A stretch of DNA of 64,000 nucleotides from positions 112,006,214-112,070,213 of the forward strand of contig NC_085047.1 in NCBI RefSeq assembly GCF_963662255.1, given 5' to 3'. This DNA comes from Cinclus cinclus. Lineage: Eukaryota > Chordata > Aves > Passeriformes > Cinclidae. The position numbers were made by a program, and so were the translations under genes. The notes beneath the pieces were generated by a model. The model was not told the DNA's origin and made no database searches. It worked only from the letters and a program-made list of their open reading frames with translations. Shown piece by piece: positions 37,916 through 51,600 of this stretch. The first letter of the stretch is position 1. The number at the start of each line of letters is the position of its first letter.

Positions 37916-40900
37916 CAGTTCAGTTAAAGAATCTCAACATTTTGGTTCCAGCTGTGTGTGAGGACACAGACCCTCGCATGTGTCCACACGTGGCTCTGAT
38001 GATCAGCAGGCAGAGAGAGACTTGAGACAAGTTCCCTTGCCAGCAGTGCCCCTGTCCAGAGGGCTACCAGGAAAAAACAGTCTGCCAGGAGCAAGGACTT
38101 CCAACCACGTCTAATTTATAAGATAAAGTCTATGGTTTTTTGTCAAACAAACTTGAAAACAAATCAGGAGCTAGTGTGTTTTTGGAGCAAACTTCCCTTT
38201 TTGCAAAGGGTGCCACAAGGCAAAGGGATGTCGAAACAGCACATCCTGAAATAATTTGCTCTAGCTTTGCTAATTGAGTCCCTACATAGTGCTGTATGTA
38301 GCAACAATCCAGACTGGAATTACAAAATTCCTTAATCATAGCACTGACAGCCACATCAAAATAGAAAACGTCAAATCTTTTATCCAAGGCAGATGTATTT
38401 TTTAGGAGGTGCAGGTATAACTTGGCTGTCTTCTTCCATAAATCACATCCTCCCTCCTTTCCTTTCTCTTCTCCTTTTCCTTTTGCGTTTTCCTTAAACC
38501 TTTTCCCTTAGCCTTTCTTTTCTAAACTATGGCCAGATTTTGGGTTTATATCTCATCCCACGTGCCTTCCAGTTACACTGGACATAAGACATCTAAAACT
38601 TCTCCCTCTGCCTCAATTCCTCCCTTTCCCCTCCCCACATCAGTTCACCAGCTCTGCCTTTCATTCCCTTCTAGACCATCAGGCACTGTATGAATGCTGA
38701 TTTAGCCTATACTAACTATATACTGAGAACAGCATTTTTCTCCACTTTTACATGGAATAAAAGAGGTGTTTCCATACTTTTTGAGTACAGGAAGAGATTT
38801 GACAAGAGTCACAAAAGAAAGTTGAAACCGCAAAAAACAAACAAATAAACAAAAAAACTCCAACCAAATCAAAAATATTCCCACACCTGGTTTATAATTA
38901 CTTGTTCTCTTGGTTTGTTTTTTTTGTTTTTTTTTATAAATTATTTTTCTGTCTCATCATTTGAGAAATATCACTAGAAATATCACTACACATGTACACT
39001 CAGGGTATGGCATAAGAACACAGGTCAAACAGTTCCTGTTACCTTAAAAGCAAGAATTTTAAGAATGAGGATCTGGAGCAAACAAAGAAAGATGAAGAGG
39101 AGGAGGAGAAGGAAGTTCATGGCATTTTCCAAATTATTACATTTACTGATGCCAATCTTTTTTGCCTGTCAAAAATTGCTGTGCTGGGCTTCTTGGCCAG
39201 AGACAGGGAAGAGAGACCAAGCCAGGGCACGAGTGGTGCAAGGGCAGCAGCAAGAACTGAGCTGCAAGGACACAGAGGAGCCCTGGCAGGGCTGTGCTCA
39301 GTGCTAAAGGACAGAAGCAACCCCAAAAGCCACCTGCAGCAGCCTCCAGTCCTCCTCCAAGTAATTGCCCCAGGACACTGGAGGATGCTGCTTTTCATCT
39401 GCCCCTGCTGCATTGGCATCCCTGCCCACCAGGTACTGATAGATGTAATGTACTGAAGGTGTAATGTAAATAGGTTTGTGATGTAAACTGTTATGGAAAT
39501 AGGTTATGTTAATTGCAAAACCAAATATGCAAACAGTCTTAAAATTGCATTTAAGGAATCCAGACTGGTAGAACAGGGTCCTTCTACACAGCCCAGATGC
39601 ACCTTTATTGCTGGAATAAAGAGAGTTCTGCTGCCTTTTTTTCACAGTACCCTCCAACAAAGTAGAACAAAACTAAGATAAAGGGAAATCCATTTCAGTA
39701 ACACCTGCATGGCTAAAGCAACCTTGCAATTTAAGTCCCAAACCAGATTCTTTTACAGGAATCCCTTTATGGCACAGAAGGGAGGCAAAGTTCCCAATTG
39801 CTTTAAACCCAGAAGACATTAATGAAGAAATCTCAGGGTAGCATTTTCCCAGTGACAAGCCATACAAAGCCCTTTAGATACAGGCAGCTCAAAGCATTTC
39901 TATAAATTCAGGGAGTTCCCCAACACCACCCCTGCACAGTGCTGGAAAAGGGTCATTCCTGGTTTAGGGAGAGAGAGCTGAAGCAGTGCAATTTTTTCCA
40001 GCTGACACTGGTGACAGATTAAAAACCTGAGTCAAGTTTCCTCATTTTGTTTTGTGCCAACAGCAGAAGAAATTTCCTAGCTACTGCTTTACACAGTATT
40101 GGGCATTTATTCTATCAGCATCATAATTTCTTGGTCATCAACTTAAAAATATTAGAAGTCAAAAATCATGTAAATGGACTAATGTATTCATTGTTAGAGT
40201 GTAGTTTGAAATAAAACCCATGTAATAACTGCACAAGCACAGACTCAGCCAGCGTATTGCATATAGTACTAAAAGGTTTTAGTAATAGGCCCAGTATAAG
40301 CATATGAGCTAGATTATAAACTATTTAATTGCTACCAACTTTGCCCAAAAACACTGTAGAACTCAATTTTTATGGCTGTTGTGAAAAGTTACTGAAAAAA
40401 ATGGTGTTAATAGATTATCACCTGTAAATCAAGCCATTAAAATTGGTTTGTAAAGCCATGACATGAATAAGACTGGTGCTTTCATGTTTTTTCAAAATGC
40501 TTCACATGACATAAACTTTTTATACTTGAGTCCACATACTGTGCTGTTGTTGGGAAAATAACATTTATTTCCTTGTATCATCCATCTGTTTTTAAATTTA
40601 ATTGTTGCTGTGATTTCTGTGTGCTTCTCTGTGCTGTGTGAGCATCTCCACTGACAAGTGTGAGCTGTGTGACTACAGAAGGGTCTGGGTGACCTCTAAA
40701 TGTTGTTTACAACTCTCCCTTTTTATGACTCACATTTGCAGCAGCACTTGGGATGTTTAAACATCCCTGTTTATTATATTTTTCCCAGAGCTGTATTCAT
40801 GCCATTCCCAGTGGTTATCTACAACCACCATTCCAGTTTCCTGCAAGTGAAGGTTTGAATGACCAGGAGACCTTGAGTTATCCTTCCTTGGCTGGGTGAG

Positions 40901-41230
40901 GACACAGGTAGTGTCTGTCTTGCAAGTTCCCTCACTGTGAAGAATGTGAGTAGCACACAGTCTGGACTGTGTCCAGTTCTTATGTCTTCGAGAGTCTCAT
41001 TGGGAATGAGGGGGATTGCTTTGAAAACTAAGGAACACAAAAAAAAAAATTCACCCATTTAAGGAGTAATCTCCACTCCTCTCACTTGCAGTACCTTGAT
41101 GGCCCACACCTACATATTCCATATGGCAGGAGCATATGGCTGATAATATGTTACATTAAAGAAATTTTAAGATGTCTTTGGACATTATTATTGGCAAAGA
41201 ATGGCTGTAAAAGTAATTTTTTTTTCCCAG

Positions 41231-41248
41231 TATTTGGCAGTGACTCTG
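41231..41248 (+). other. Candidate 18-bp phase-1 micro-exon
   Basis: A long T tract and cccag precede TATTTGGCAGTGACTCTG, followed by donor gtaaga. It reads VFGSDS in phase 1. It is very short, so this could be chance. Confidence 0.2.
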
Positions 41249-41422
41249 GTAAGAGCCAACAAGGAGTTAGTTTGATCAGGCTTTTCAAGTTTACAGTGAG
41301 GTCAGATTAACTGGCTAATGCTTTCCTCTGTCAGCTTCCTTTAGTTTCATGTGATGCAGGAGAAATGGCCCATAGAAAGCATCAGCAGGAAATTAATATG
41401 GACACAATTTGATGCAGAATCA

Positions 41423-41520
41423 AAAAAATCTTAAAATGGTTTGGGTTGGAAGGGGCCTTAAAGATCATTCAGTTCTAAACCCCTGCCATGGGCAGGGATA
41501 ACTTCCACTAGACTGGAATT
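41423..41520 (-). mobile_element. CR1 LINE 3' end fragment, reverse
   Basis: Reverse CR1 terminus: aaaatggtttgggttggaag, ccctgccatgggcagggata and cttccactagactgg. Confidence 0.88.
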
Positions 41521-41755
41521 TTCACCTTTAATTCAGCTAAGCCTGAGGGCAGTCATTCTATAGCCTGACACTCAGAAGTGGAACAAAGAGTACTGAAAAA
41601 TACTGAAAACAAGCAAGGAAGGTGATTATTTTTAAATACACAGCAGGAAATCACGTTGCTATTGGTGCTGCAATCTTCACTGCAACTTCTGTTTCAGCTT
41701 TTGGGATAGTCCCAGTTTAGCTCCTTCTCTTCCCCTCTCTCTCTTTTTTCTGCAG

Positions 41756-41829
41756 AGATGTTGGCCACCACTGGAATCACCCTGGAGAAAATAACCAAAT
41801 ATCAGCTCCTTAATTCTCCTGAGAGTTAA
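41756..41829 (+). other. Candidate alternative terminal exon
   Basis: A strong pyrimidine tract and tgcag precede a phase-1 frame of 24 residues beginning EMLATTGITLEK and a TAA at 41827-41829. It is hydrophilic, like a cytoplasmic or secreted tail. No transmembrane exon was found that would join it to the IgV gene, so its status is open. Confidence 0.22.
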
Positions 41830-44800
41830 GGCTCACCCATTCAATAAGCAAGGTTCCCCTCAGGCGTTTGAAGCCAGGAGAAGAAAATCAGGTCAAAGAA
41901 AAGACTCAAGCCCTGGAATGCAGGCAACTATTAATTATTTGCAGGTGAAGGATTATATAAGTCCCCACCCTGAAAAACAATTATAAGTGCGTGCATATTC
42001 ACACATATAAAATACTGCTAGCTTGCAAAGCCACAGACACTTCAAGTAACAGTGCGTTTCCTTCCAGGGACATTTCTAGGCCTGGTAAAAGTTCTTCCCA
42101 ACAAACCTTCATTTTCAGTCATGTTGGTCAAAACACCACTGGTATTTAAATAAAACCCAAACAAGAAACCAAAAAAAAAAACCCCAACCCCATCAAAAAA
42201 ACCCAAACCTCACTGTGCACCTTTCTGACTTTATACTATGCTTTTCTTCACTCTTTTTAATATATCTATATCACAGGAAGGGGCTAGAGCTTAAATGATG
42301 TGTATTTGCTACTATATTTTCAGGGGGATAAATAATCATGCTGAAGAAATGAAACTTAACAACACAGCAGGACAAATGCATTCACTGCAATGGAATTGGA
42401 TGTCCTATCTATTATTGTGAAGCTAGGAGGAAGAAATACTTGTTTTATTCTCCGTATGGGTCCAAAATATCCAAAAAACTGTCCTGTAGAATTGTCCTAC
42501 GTTCCAGCTGTCACACAGCTGGAATTTTGTCCCCGGGTAAATGGAACCGTGCACAGAAAGTTGTTCACCAAGTGCCCTCTGCTGGCTTTCTATTCTCCCC
42601 AAAAGTGTCTCTTGTAGCCACAAACCAAAGGGTAAAAAACAAAACAGGCTTCTCAAACCCCGACTCTCATTTCTGCTTTTAGAAGAGAAAAGCACCGCTG
42701 CCGAATCTGTGAACAATGCAACAACCAGTAGAGAAACCTTTCATAAAACAGGGTTTGTGTGTAACCACCAGTGAGGAAAAAGGGGACAAGCAGAATCACA
42801 GCCGAGAGGCAGCAGCTCCTACCACCCCTGCAAGTTAATCCTGCAAGCACTAGAAAAGCAACTCGAGCAAAAACACAATTATTACAACTCCCTTTCAGCA
42901 GCACAAAGCTCTTGAATGCTTCCCAAAAGAAAGGTCAGGAATCCATAAGACAGGTATTGCTTGTGGAGGCTTCAAGAAGCCTGTTTCACTTCTTATTTCT
43001 GGTAGCATTTAGCAAAACACATTAATCATAAACTCCTGCCCACTTGACTGAAAGTAGCAAACCCTTCACCAGCTCCAATCTGCCCTATGGAAGGAAAGGA
43101 AAATCCCAGCTTTGTAGACAAATCTCTAATAATAATATCTAAATACATGTGGAATTTCCCTCTGAAATTACACTGTCTGAAAGCCAAGATGACAATCCTG
43201 CATCTTCCATCTAAGTTAAAACATCTTTCTTCTGATAAGAAAAAATGAAAACTAAAACAAAAACACTTAACAATCTCAACCAAAAAAACCCACACCACCA
43301 AATCCTTGAAAAAATGTATCAGAGATTTCTATTCAGTGTGTTACTGGGAAATTAAGAGAGAATTTTAAAAATGAAAGCCAATTCTAGTCCATGATTCTTT
43401 CTTCCTTATAAAAACCCATCCTCTAAATTCAGAGAAATTAAAAAAGAAGGGCAAAAAGAGTTGAGGACTGTAAAAAGGCACCATCTGGATGATCCAACCA
43501 ACTTCCCACAGCTGCTTGCTGATGGTAACAGCAATTTCTTCGAAAGATCACCCTTTATCTCAGGGCACCTCAATCTGAAGATTGAGCATCTAAGGCAGCT
43601 TTGTGCCACCACAGCTTCACTTACTAGGAACTGTAGATATGAGAAACCTTAAATTCCAGCCCTCAACCCTGCTGTGGTGAGGGAGTTCATGGGAAGGTTT
43701 GACCCAGAGCTGAGTTCTTGCAGCAGAGGAAGGTGCTGTTAACAGAGGGACAACAGCTGTTCTTCCAGCCTGGGGATTTCAATGCCATTTCTGTTGTGCT
43801 ATATTCTATTACCAAATTTCTTTTAAACCTCCTGCAGATGTGGGAAACACATGCACTTTGTTATTACATTTATATGAACAACGACCTCTCATCCTCTGCA
43901 AAGCCTCTGTGTATAAAATTGATTCTATAAATATCCACTTTGTACAAGTGAAGCTCATGAAGGGGTATTTTTACACTGAATTATAGTGGCAGTGTTTTAA
44001 ATTCTGTTTCTTACCAACTTTATACTGAAAATTTAATTAAGAATTTGATGCATAAGAAAAAAGTTTCAAAGAAATGTCCAAAATCCACTTGATGAACCAT
44101 GCCTACTTTCATAATGACTTGGTGTCTATGTCTGATTCCTTTGTAACCTCACTGGAGTTGGTGATCTGCACAGGAGTCTCTGAAATCTCCCAAGAAAAGT
44201 GCCAGCACCGAAGTACAAATTCAAATCTTCTGACTCCAAACGTCATTTCTTTTCTTTCAGAGACCAAAAATTAATCATTAGGAGACTCCAGAAGCAAAAA
44301 TGCTTATTCCCTGAACCCTGACTGAGCAAGCTGAGCACGCCCAACATTCACACTCAAGCTCCTCTTCGCTTGCCCCAATAAAAAAAGTCACCCCACACCT
44401 CTGCCAAGTGTTCAGCCAAAAATGGCATTTACCATACACCAACTCAATCTAAGCCTTGTAGATTCATTTATGAAGAACACAATTCTCCCTTGAAAATACG
44501 GGTTTACTTCAGCAAATCTGTCATGGAAGAGAAACTTTAATCCAAAGTAAGGGGTATAATTTTTCTTCTTTGTCTGAATTTGAGAAATGTTGTGTCCTGC
44601 TCAATAGAAAATGACAAAAAACTTGGAAGAGGTGGAGAAGATTCTGGATTCTATATGGAAAAAATGTAGAAAATTGGTGAACTGAAAAGCAGAAAAACTG
44701 CTAAAATGAACCAACCAGTGTAAGTTATCAAAGGCAGCTCCCAAACAAAAGTGAAAGTACAACGGTAAGATAAAGGCAGAAATTTATTTATTTATACATC

Positions 44801-45616
44801 ATTATTCCAGACATTCAATAATACTTCTTTGGAGAAAGCTTTACTACCCTAAAGCAGGGGAAGTTAGGATAATTTGAGATTGTTTACTCCATTCAGTACT
44901 TGTCATACAACAGCTTTAACAAGGGTGCTGTCCTTAAGAGTTGTGCGTCAAGTCAGCGGATAATTGCTTTCTTCTTCATTTCAAGACCTTTTAAAACTAT
45001 AATGGGCCAATGGATGAGTTTTTCAAAGTGCTACTGTTGTGGCAGTTGTGTCCTGCTGCTGACTGGTGTTTGTGAAAGAGGGATTCTTTAAAATGGACAA
45101 AGATCTTTTCATTAACACTGAATTAAATTAAGTTGTGGAAGATGTTTTTTCCCTCAACAGGTGACCCTGGCTGTTAGTTCCCAGACACAGGCCTGAGCTT
45201 AGGTATCTTGAACCAAGCATTTATTCCCTTCTACTCCCATTCTTCATCCTCTAGGCATGCTGCCACCTGCCAAATCCCTGCAACACATCTGCCCTCAGCT
45301 TCTGAAAGGGCCTTGAGTCTCTGTTTCCCCCTTAGAACTGGTTTGACATTGGTGTGTTGGCAAGACTTTGTTTCAGAACGCATCCAGCCAGCTCTCTCCA
45401 GATGGAAAAGCTCAAGAAAATGCTCTGTGTCTCAGGCCAGGCTCCTTGTCCTCTGCAATGCCTCTCTCTCAAAAAGGCATGGAAAATCCTGCAGCTGGAA
45501 ATCAATCAGCTTCATACCAGCATTCACTAGAGTGTGAACAGGACAAGCAGGTGCAAATGTCTCCATTGGTCCATGATATGTTTGATACTATGTCCTAAAT
45601 TTAAACATTTCTGATT

Positions 45617-48600
45617 TTATTTGCCAGTTAATTTTAGCACATTCTTTACCATTGCCCCAATGCCATCAAAGATATGGTGTAATGCTGTTTCACACATAAA
45701 TGCAGGGGTGGTCACCACCTTATTTTTTGTATCCACATGAGCTTCGTAGAAAGGAGTTAAGGAGAACACAGCACTTGCAATGCTGGCTGCAAAATTGAAG
45801 CAGCACTGACAAAACCTCACAGCTCCACTATCCTATAAAAACATCCTCCAAATATGTGATACTATCCAGCTGTAAAGATAGCTGCAATCTATACTCCAAG
45901 CAATGGCAAGGTATTTTTGCCAGAAATACAAGTGCTGCATGAGAAACCTGTGGAAACACCAGAAACACAAGGAAAACCTACAAAATTCACTGATGGTAAT
46001 AAAATGTCTCTGAGTACAGTCTGAAGCATTAGACTTCAGGAAAAGAATAAAAATCTCAAAGATTTTTTACTGACCAGCTATAACTCACACCAGTTTTATA
46101 TGAAAATTCATCCAGCACTTAAGTGCATTACTGGGCATCCAAGGGAGTTGACTGAGAACAACTTCTAACTCCCAGTGTGTAGTTACACAGCAGTAGTTAC
46201 ACAGCTGTGTAACAGGAGAGTTTCTAACCCTGCACTGCACCACTGTTATCTGCTACCCACTGCACATTCCCATGAAAATCTATGTGGAAAAGCACAGATC
46301 CTACATGTGTTCATTCCTTTAATGACACATTTCTAAACTGTCTTCCAACATGGAAATTACCAGGAAAGGATATGGTTACTTCTTTCACACAGTGCTTTGC
46401 TCCCAGCTCTTTGATGGCTCCTGCAGTCCCAGCATAAGGCCACTTGCCCCCTTCCTCTTCTTCGTGGCCCACAGTTACCTCAGCACCAGAGAGCACCTTT
46501 GCTGCCAGCACTGGAGAAATGCAGCACAGGCTGAAACAGAAGGAATTGTAAGAGCAATTCTGCAACAGCACTGTTCCAGAACTTGCTCACAACTGACAAG
46601 ATTCAAATGGACACAACCTTGAAAATCTGAGATACATCACAAGGCAATTTCCTCTCAGCATTTCCTCAGCCTCTCCTTTGACAAACACCTACACACATGA
46701 ATCTTGAAAAATGCATTTAAAAAACAGGCTACAAGTGATAAAAACACAAGATACTTTCTCCAGTTCAACAACAGCAGCTGCACATTTCAACAAAACACAG
46801 GTTGTCTCCAAGCTCACACTTTCAAACAAATGCCATCCAACTCACATACATACCCAATAGGTTTGCCTGCTTTGTGGAAGTCTTTCAGGACTCGCTCAAC
46901 TTCTCTGTTCACCTTGCAATCCTTCCCATCAACAGCAAAGGTAGATCTGTCACAACAAGAAACTTACACAAAGCTCTGTATAAACCTACAAACAGAGGTA
47001 TTTGCCTATCTGCTGTGAAACTGGCTCCAAAGGATCATCCCAAACTTAACAGCTACTAAAAAATTGGTTATAAACACTCTGTAGATGACCATCAATGCTT
47101 TGCCAAAATGTCTTTCTTCTATGGCTTTGGGCTGCCAGAAAGTCCCTTATTTAATAAAAGCATCTCAAAATGAGAATTATCAAATCAGCTTTCTAGGATT
47201 ACTATGAAGTTGAACATCAATCTTTTCAAAGAAGAACCATATGTAAGAAGAAAAGGGAAGTAACATTCGTGTTTCTCAAAGCCAACAAAAAAGCATCTCA
47301 ATAGCAAGATAATCAGTATTCCACATGGCTAACACTTTTTGTTTCCTTTTTTTTTTTTTTTGAGCCAGCTGTTGTTTTATAATTATAAAGGGGATTTTTT
47401 GGAAGGCAGAGAGGAAGAAACAGAATAATAACACTACAAGCACCTGAAACCATTCAAGTTTTACCTTCACTTCCCTCAGACCCAAAAAGAAAACACCACT
47501 AGGGGGAGGAAAAAGGCTTCTTACACATTATCTAAACTCTTGAAATCTCATCAACATTGTTCAGAGAATTTAAAACAAGACAATGACAAGACTTTGAAAG
47601 GAGTTATCCTTGCTAATTAGGCTTTACATATGTAGTAAACAAGGCCATTTATGGATATTATTGTGCGAATCTTGGTTCACAGAATGACAGAATGGTTTGT
47701 GCTGGAAGGGACCTTAAAGATCATCTCATTCCAATTCCTCTGCCATAAGCAGGGACAAATCCCTCTTGACCAGGCTGCTCCAAGCTCCATCCAACCTGGC
47801 TTTGAACATTGCCAAACATGGGGCATCCACAGCTTCTCTGGACAACCTGCTCCAGTGCCTCTCCATCTTTACACCAAGCAGCTTCTTCTTAGTATCTCAT
47901 CTAAATCTACTCTCAGCTGGAAGCCATTCCCCCTTGTGCCATCACACCAGGCCCTTCTAAAAAGTCTCTCCATCTTCTCTGCACATTTCTTTCAGGTACT
48001 GAATGGCTGCAATTAGATCACCCCAAAGCCTTCTCTTTGCCAGGCTGATTATGCACAGTTAATTGTGAATACTTAGTTGAGGAATCTGATGCTGAGTTGG
48101 CACTCACAAGTTTTTGGCAGCTCCGAATCCACCGGGGAATATCACAGCATCATGGTCTGCTGTAGTGAGCTTAGCCAGGCTTGTGATTTTACCACGAGCA
48201 ATTCTTGCAGATTCCACTAAAACATTCCTTGAAGAACCAGAAATAAAACGTGATTAATTAAGCATCTGCACACAGAACAGTGTAAATAAAGTTTTGCAGA
48301 GGAAGAGGATGGTGAGGAAGGGAGGGAGCAAGAACACTGATATTTAGTAATTGAAGCTATTGATGGTTCTGAAATGCTACTAAATGAAACACAGGCACTG
48401 ACAGACTGTATATAATCAAGTCCAGAAAACTCATGTAATATCTTCTCTCCAAGAAAACCACCACAGCAGGCATAAAGCTACTAAAGGCATTTAGCCAAGT
48501 GCTACAAGAGCCATTGCAGGCTGCTACATCTGAAGAATGCCTAACACACCACAGACTTACCTTGACTCAGCTTCAGCTGGTTGCCCTTTACTGTGGTCAA

Positions 48601-51600
48601 TGACATGCATCTGAGGGACATCAGGAGCATACATCTGAACCTCAGCTCCCCCACGGCTCAGGTGTACCAGTACACTACAAAAATGGACATACAACATGCA
48701 GAAAACTTTAAGGGAGAGGCCTTATCTGACTGCTAAATCTGCTACAAATATTCCACCAACTGACTTTGAAAGATGAGGAAAAACATCCTACCAAAGCAGG
48801 CAACCAGGAACAACAAAAACTTCCTTTCTCCAGGTCCCCAGGTGTTATGGAAGGATCCCATAATTAACATAGCCATTAACATTTAATCTAGGTCTAGGTG
48901 ACACACCTCTTATTAGTTCACAGTGAGAGTTAATTCCACTTATGCATTAAAAATTTTACTGTTAGATTTAGCCCCATGAATGGAAAATCAAGTGGTTCTG
49001 AAATTAAATCTGTATTTAACTCTCTTGAGATCGAATCTGGAACTCTGAATTTCTGTTTCTGAGGAGAGTCTCTCTCAGACTCAGTGTTCTGGTATCACAT
49101 GCACAGTGCTGCACCTTTGGACAATCACCAAGTTATACAAGAATGCAGCCTGAGCTCACAATTAGGCTGTGAGAAACTGTGAGAAAGCTTAATCATTCAT
49201 CTCTTGGGGTAATTCTGATGGCCAGAGACAGCAAAATTAAATTAAATTAACTGCTGCAATGCAATGGAGACTTTTTTGGAACCCACAGTCCCAAAAAGCA
49301 ACTTACGCTGATGCCTCGTGGATTTCTGTGCCATCGTAGACACCACAGCCAGACAGGACCTGCAGTGAGAAATTAACAGAGTACTGCAGGTGGCACAAAA
49401 CTCCCTACAGGATCTTTCACAAGGTAAGATTTTTAAAAATAGTTAAGAAATGCCAAGTTAAAAGCAAGCTCTTACTGTGTGAACACCATGCTATTAGCAC
49501 TGGTGTCACCACTTGACACACTGCAGAACTGGCATTTCCTATTTATAGCAACCCATCACAGGGCTCAGAAATAACCTGAGAAGTAATATTTATTTCCTGG
49601 CTTATACATTTATACCACAGTTAATCAACTGACATGTTACCTTAGGTATGTTTTTTTTTGTGCACACAGTGGGTTGCTCTGAGTGTCATCCATCTTTCTT
49701 ACAAAGTGTCCACATGCACATAAAACACTTTCTCATCCAGCTGCACATCAATCAGAAGAGGGACAGAAATGTACTTCGTGGTGGCACGTAAAATAAACTG
49801 CTTTACCTGCTGCTATATTTTACTCGAGCATCAGAGATGAACAGCTAAATCACTTTCAATACAGTAATGCAATTCTGCTGTATTAGCCATGCTTTTCTTT
49901 AACCGTGTGGAAATACTTTTAATTTGTTATACACACCAGAGAATAAAAAGCACAAAGCGGTCAGCCACCCTTGTGTGGGTGGAGGATCTGACAAAGTAGA
50001 AGGAGAAATTTTTTTTAAAAGCCATTTTAAGAATTAAACAAAACCAAAAAAATCCAAAGGTTTTCAAGTTCCCGAAAGTATACAGATGAGCTCTTTCGGG
50101 GCTTTTCGTTTGGCTCTTTGTTCTGAAAGAAAAAAATCCAGTAAGGAAGTCAATTTCCTTTTTTTATTATTTTTTTTTTTACTTTAATCTGTTCCTTCCT
50201 GGTTTTCCCTCAGGTTTTTTTTTTCTTTTTTTTTTAAGCATGAGAGTTTTTAAACATAGACAGATGAACAGAAACTCACAACTGAAAAGAAACTCACAAC
50301 TGAAAACATTTAAGCTAATAATGTTGGACTTGAAGGGACTTTCAGGTCACAATACCCAGTTGTCTACTATCATGGGCATCACTTCACCAAATATCACCAT
50401 CACTTCACCAAATATCACCATCACTTCACCAAATGAGCAAGATACATGAATGTTCTTCTGTCCACGTTAATCCTGTTCTGATATTTAAGAGCTTCCTTTT
50501 TACTTAATAACTTTTTGTTTTATCTTTCATTTAGTTTAGACTGAATAAACAGACAAGCAATTGTGCTAAGGTTATGCTCTATGTGCAACACTTTAAATTT
50601 TTTTGAAACTCAGTGAAACCAAAATATTGAAACATTATTATTGCAAACTCTTCGATATAAAAACCTCTTCTGTTCTTTCAGTACCTGCTTGATAACAAAT
50701 CTGTCTTTTACCACAGTCAAAGATTTACATCACTAATGTCAAAAATCCCATTTGTCTTCCCAGCTGTATTTAAAAAGCTGTGGCTTGCTAAAATGACAGC
50801 ATTCCTGCTGGGTTACTTTTTAGCCATTTGGATCAGCATTCTGCCCCTTCCCAAGCCAATTCTGCCCCAATCAGATTTTTTCATGTAGGTAATGGCTTTT
50901 TATTCCTTTATGTTTAATGCTATCTAGACTATGCAAGGCTTGAGCTTCAAACACTGTCCACTGAATTCCAAAGCTGTGCATCCATTTGGGACACCATCTA
51001 CAGCCTGTATTTTCCTTTGGAATTTGTAGCTCTTCCATCTCTTTGCTTTCTTTTGTATTTGTAACATGTTTTACCCCCTTCCTGCCAAAAAGCATAACCC
51101 AGTTCAACTCTATTAACTGCCAGTACCTCACCCAGTAACATTGTAAACTATTTAAAGTTAAATCCTCCTGGGCTCCTCAGTACAAAGGAGACAGAGCTCC
51201 TGGAGTGGGTTCAGTGGAGGATGAGTGAGGGACTGAGGAATCTCTTAGAGGGAAAGGCTGAGGGAGCTGTTCAGCTTCGAGAAGAGATGACTGAGAGTGT
51301 ACAAATATCTAAACAGGGGGTGTCAGAGGATGGACCACGCTCTGCTCGGAGGTGCCCAGCAATGGGACGAGAGGCATGGGCATAAACTAATGCAAAGGAA
51401 GTTCCACCTGAATAAAAGGAAGAACTTCTTTCCTGTGCAGTGACCAAGCACTAGGACAGATTGTCCAAGCAGGGTATGGAGTGCCCCTCACTGAAGATAT
51501 TCCAGAACCGTCTAGATACAACCCTGTGCTCTGGGCTGGCCCTGCTTGAGCTGGACCTGGTTTAACTCTGGTCTCTCCCAGCCTGACCCATCCGATCATT

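Larger units (their letters stand above)
36004..45616. other. Intergenic region between the tail-to-tail B7-like gene and GATD3
   Basis: Mostly unique AT-rich sequence with three CR1 parts and the candidate alternative exons listed separately. Several AATAAA motifs lie on the plus strand (for example near 36860 and 37215), and TTTATT motifs near 44780 could end GATD3 transcripts. No IgC-type or transmembrane exon was recognised. Confidence 0.5.

Noticed and set aside
39065..39456. Overlapping plus-strand frames with a hydrophobic run near 39120-39190
   Set aside because: Examined as a transmembrane exon for the B7-like gene; no phase-1 acceptor and donor pair frames the hydrophobic part.
42683..42774. 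Possible exon with frame EEKSTAAESVNN after a tttag acceptor
   Set aside because: Acceptor is acceptable and phase 1 is open, but there is no link to a transmembrane exon and no family match; too weak to list.
46337..46373. GT donor (gtaatt) after TTTCCTG for the last GATD3 intron
   Set aside because: It is frame-compatible with a cgaag acceptor but replaces family-conserved residues with TISFP. The AT-AC reading fits the family sequence and all U12 signals.
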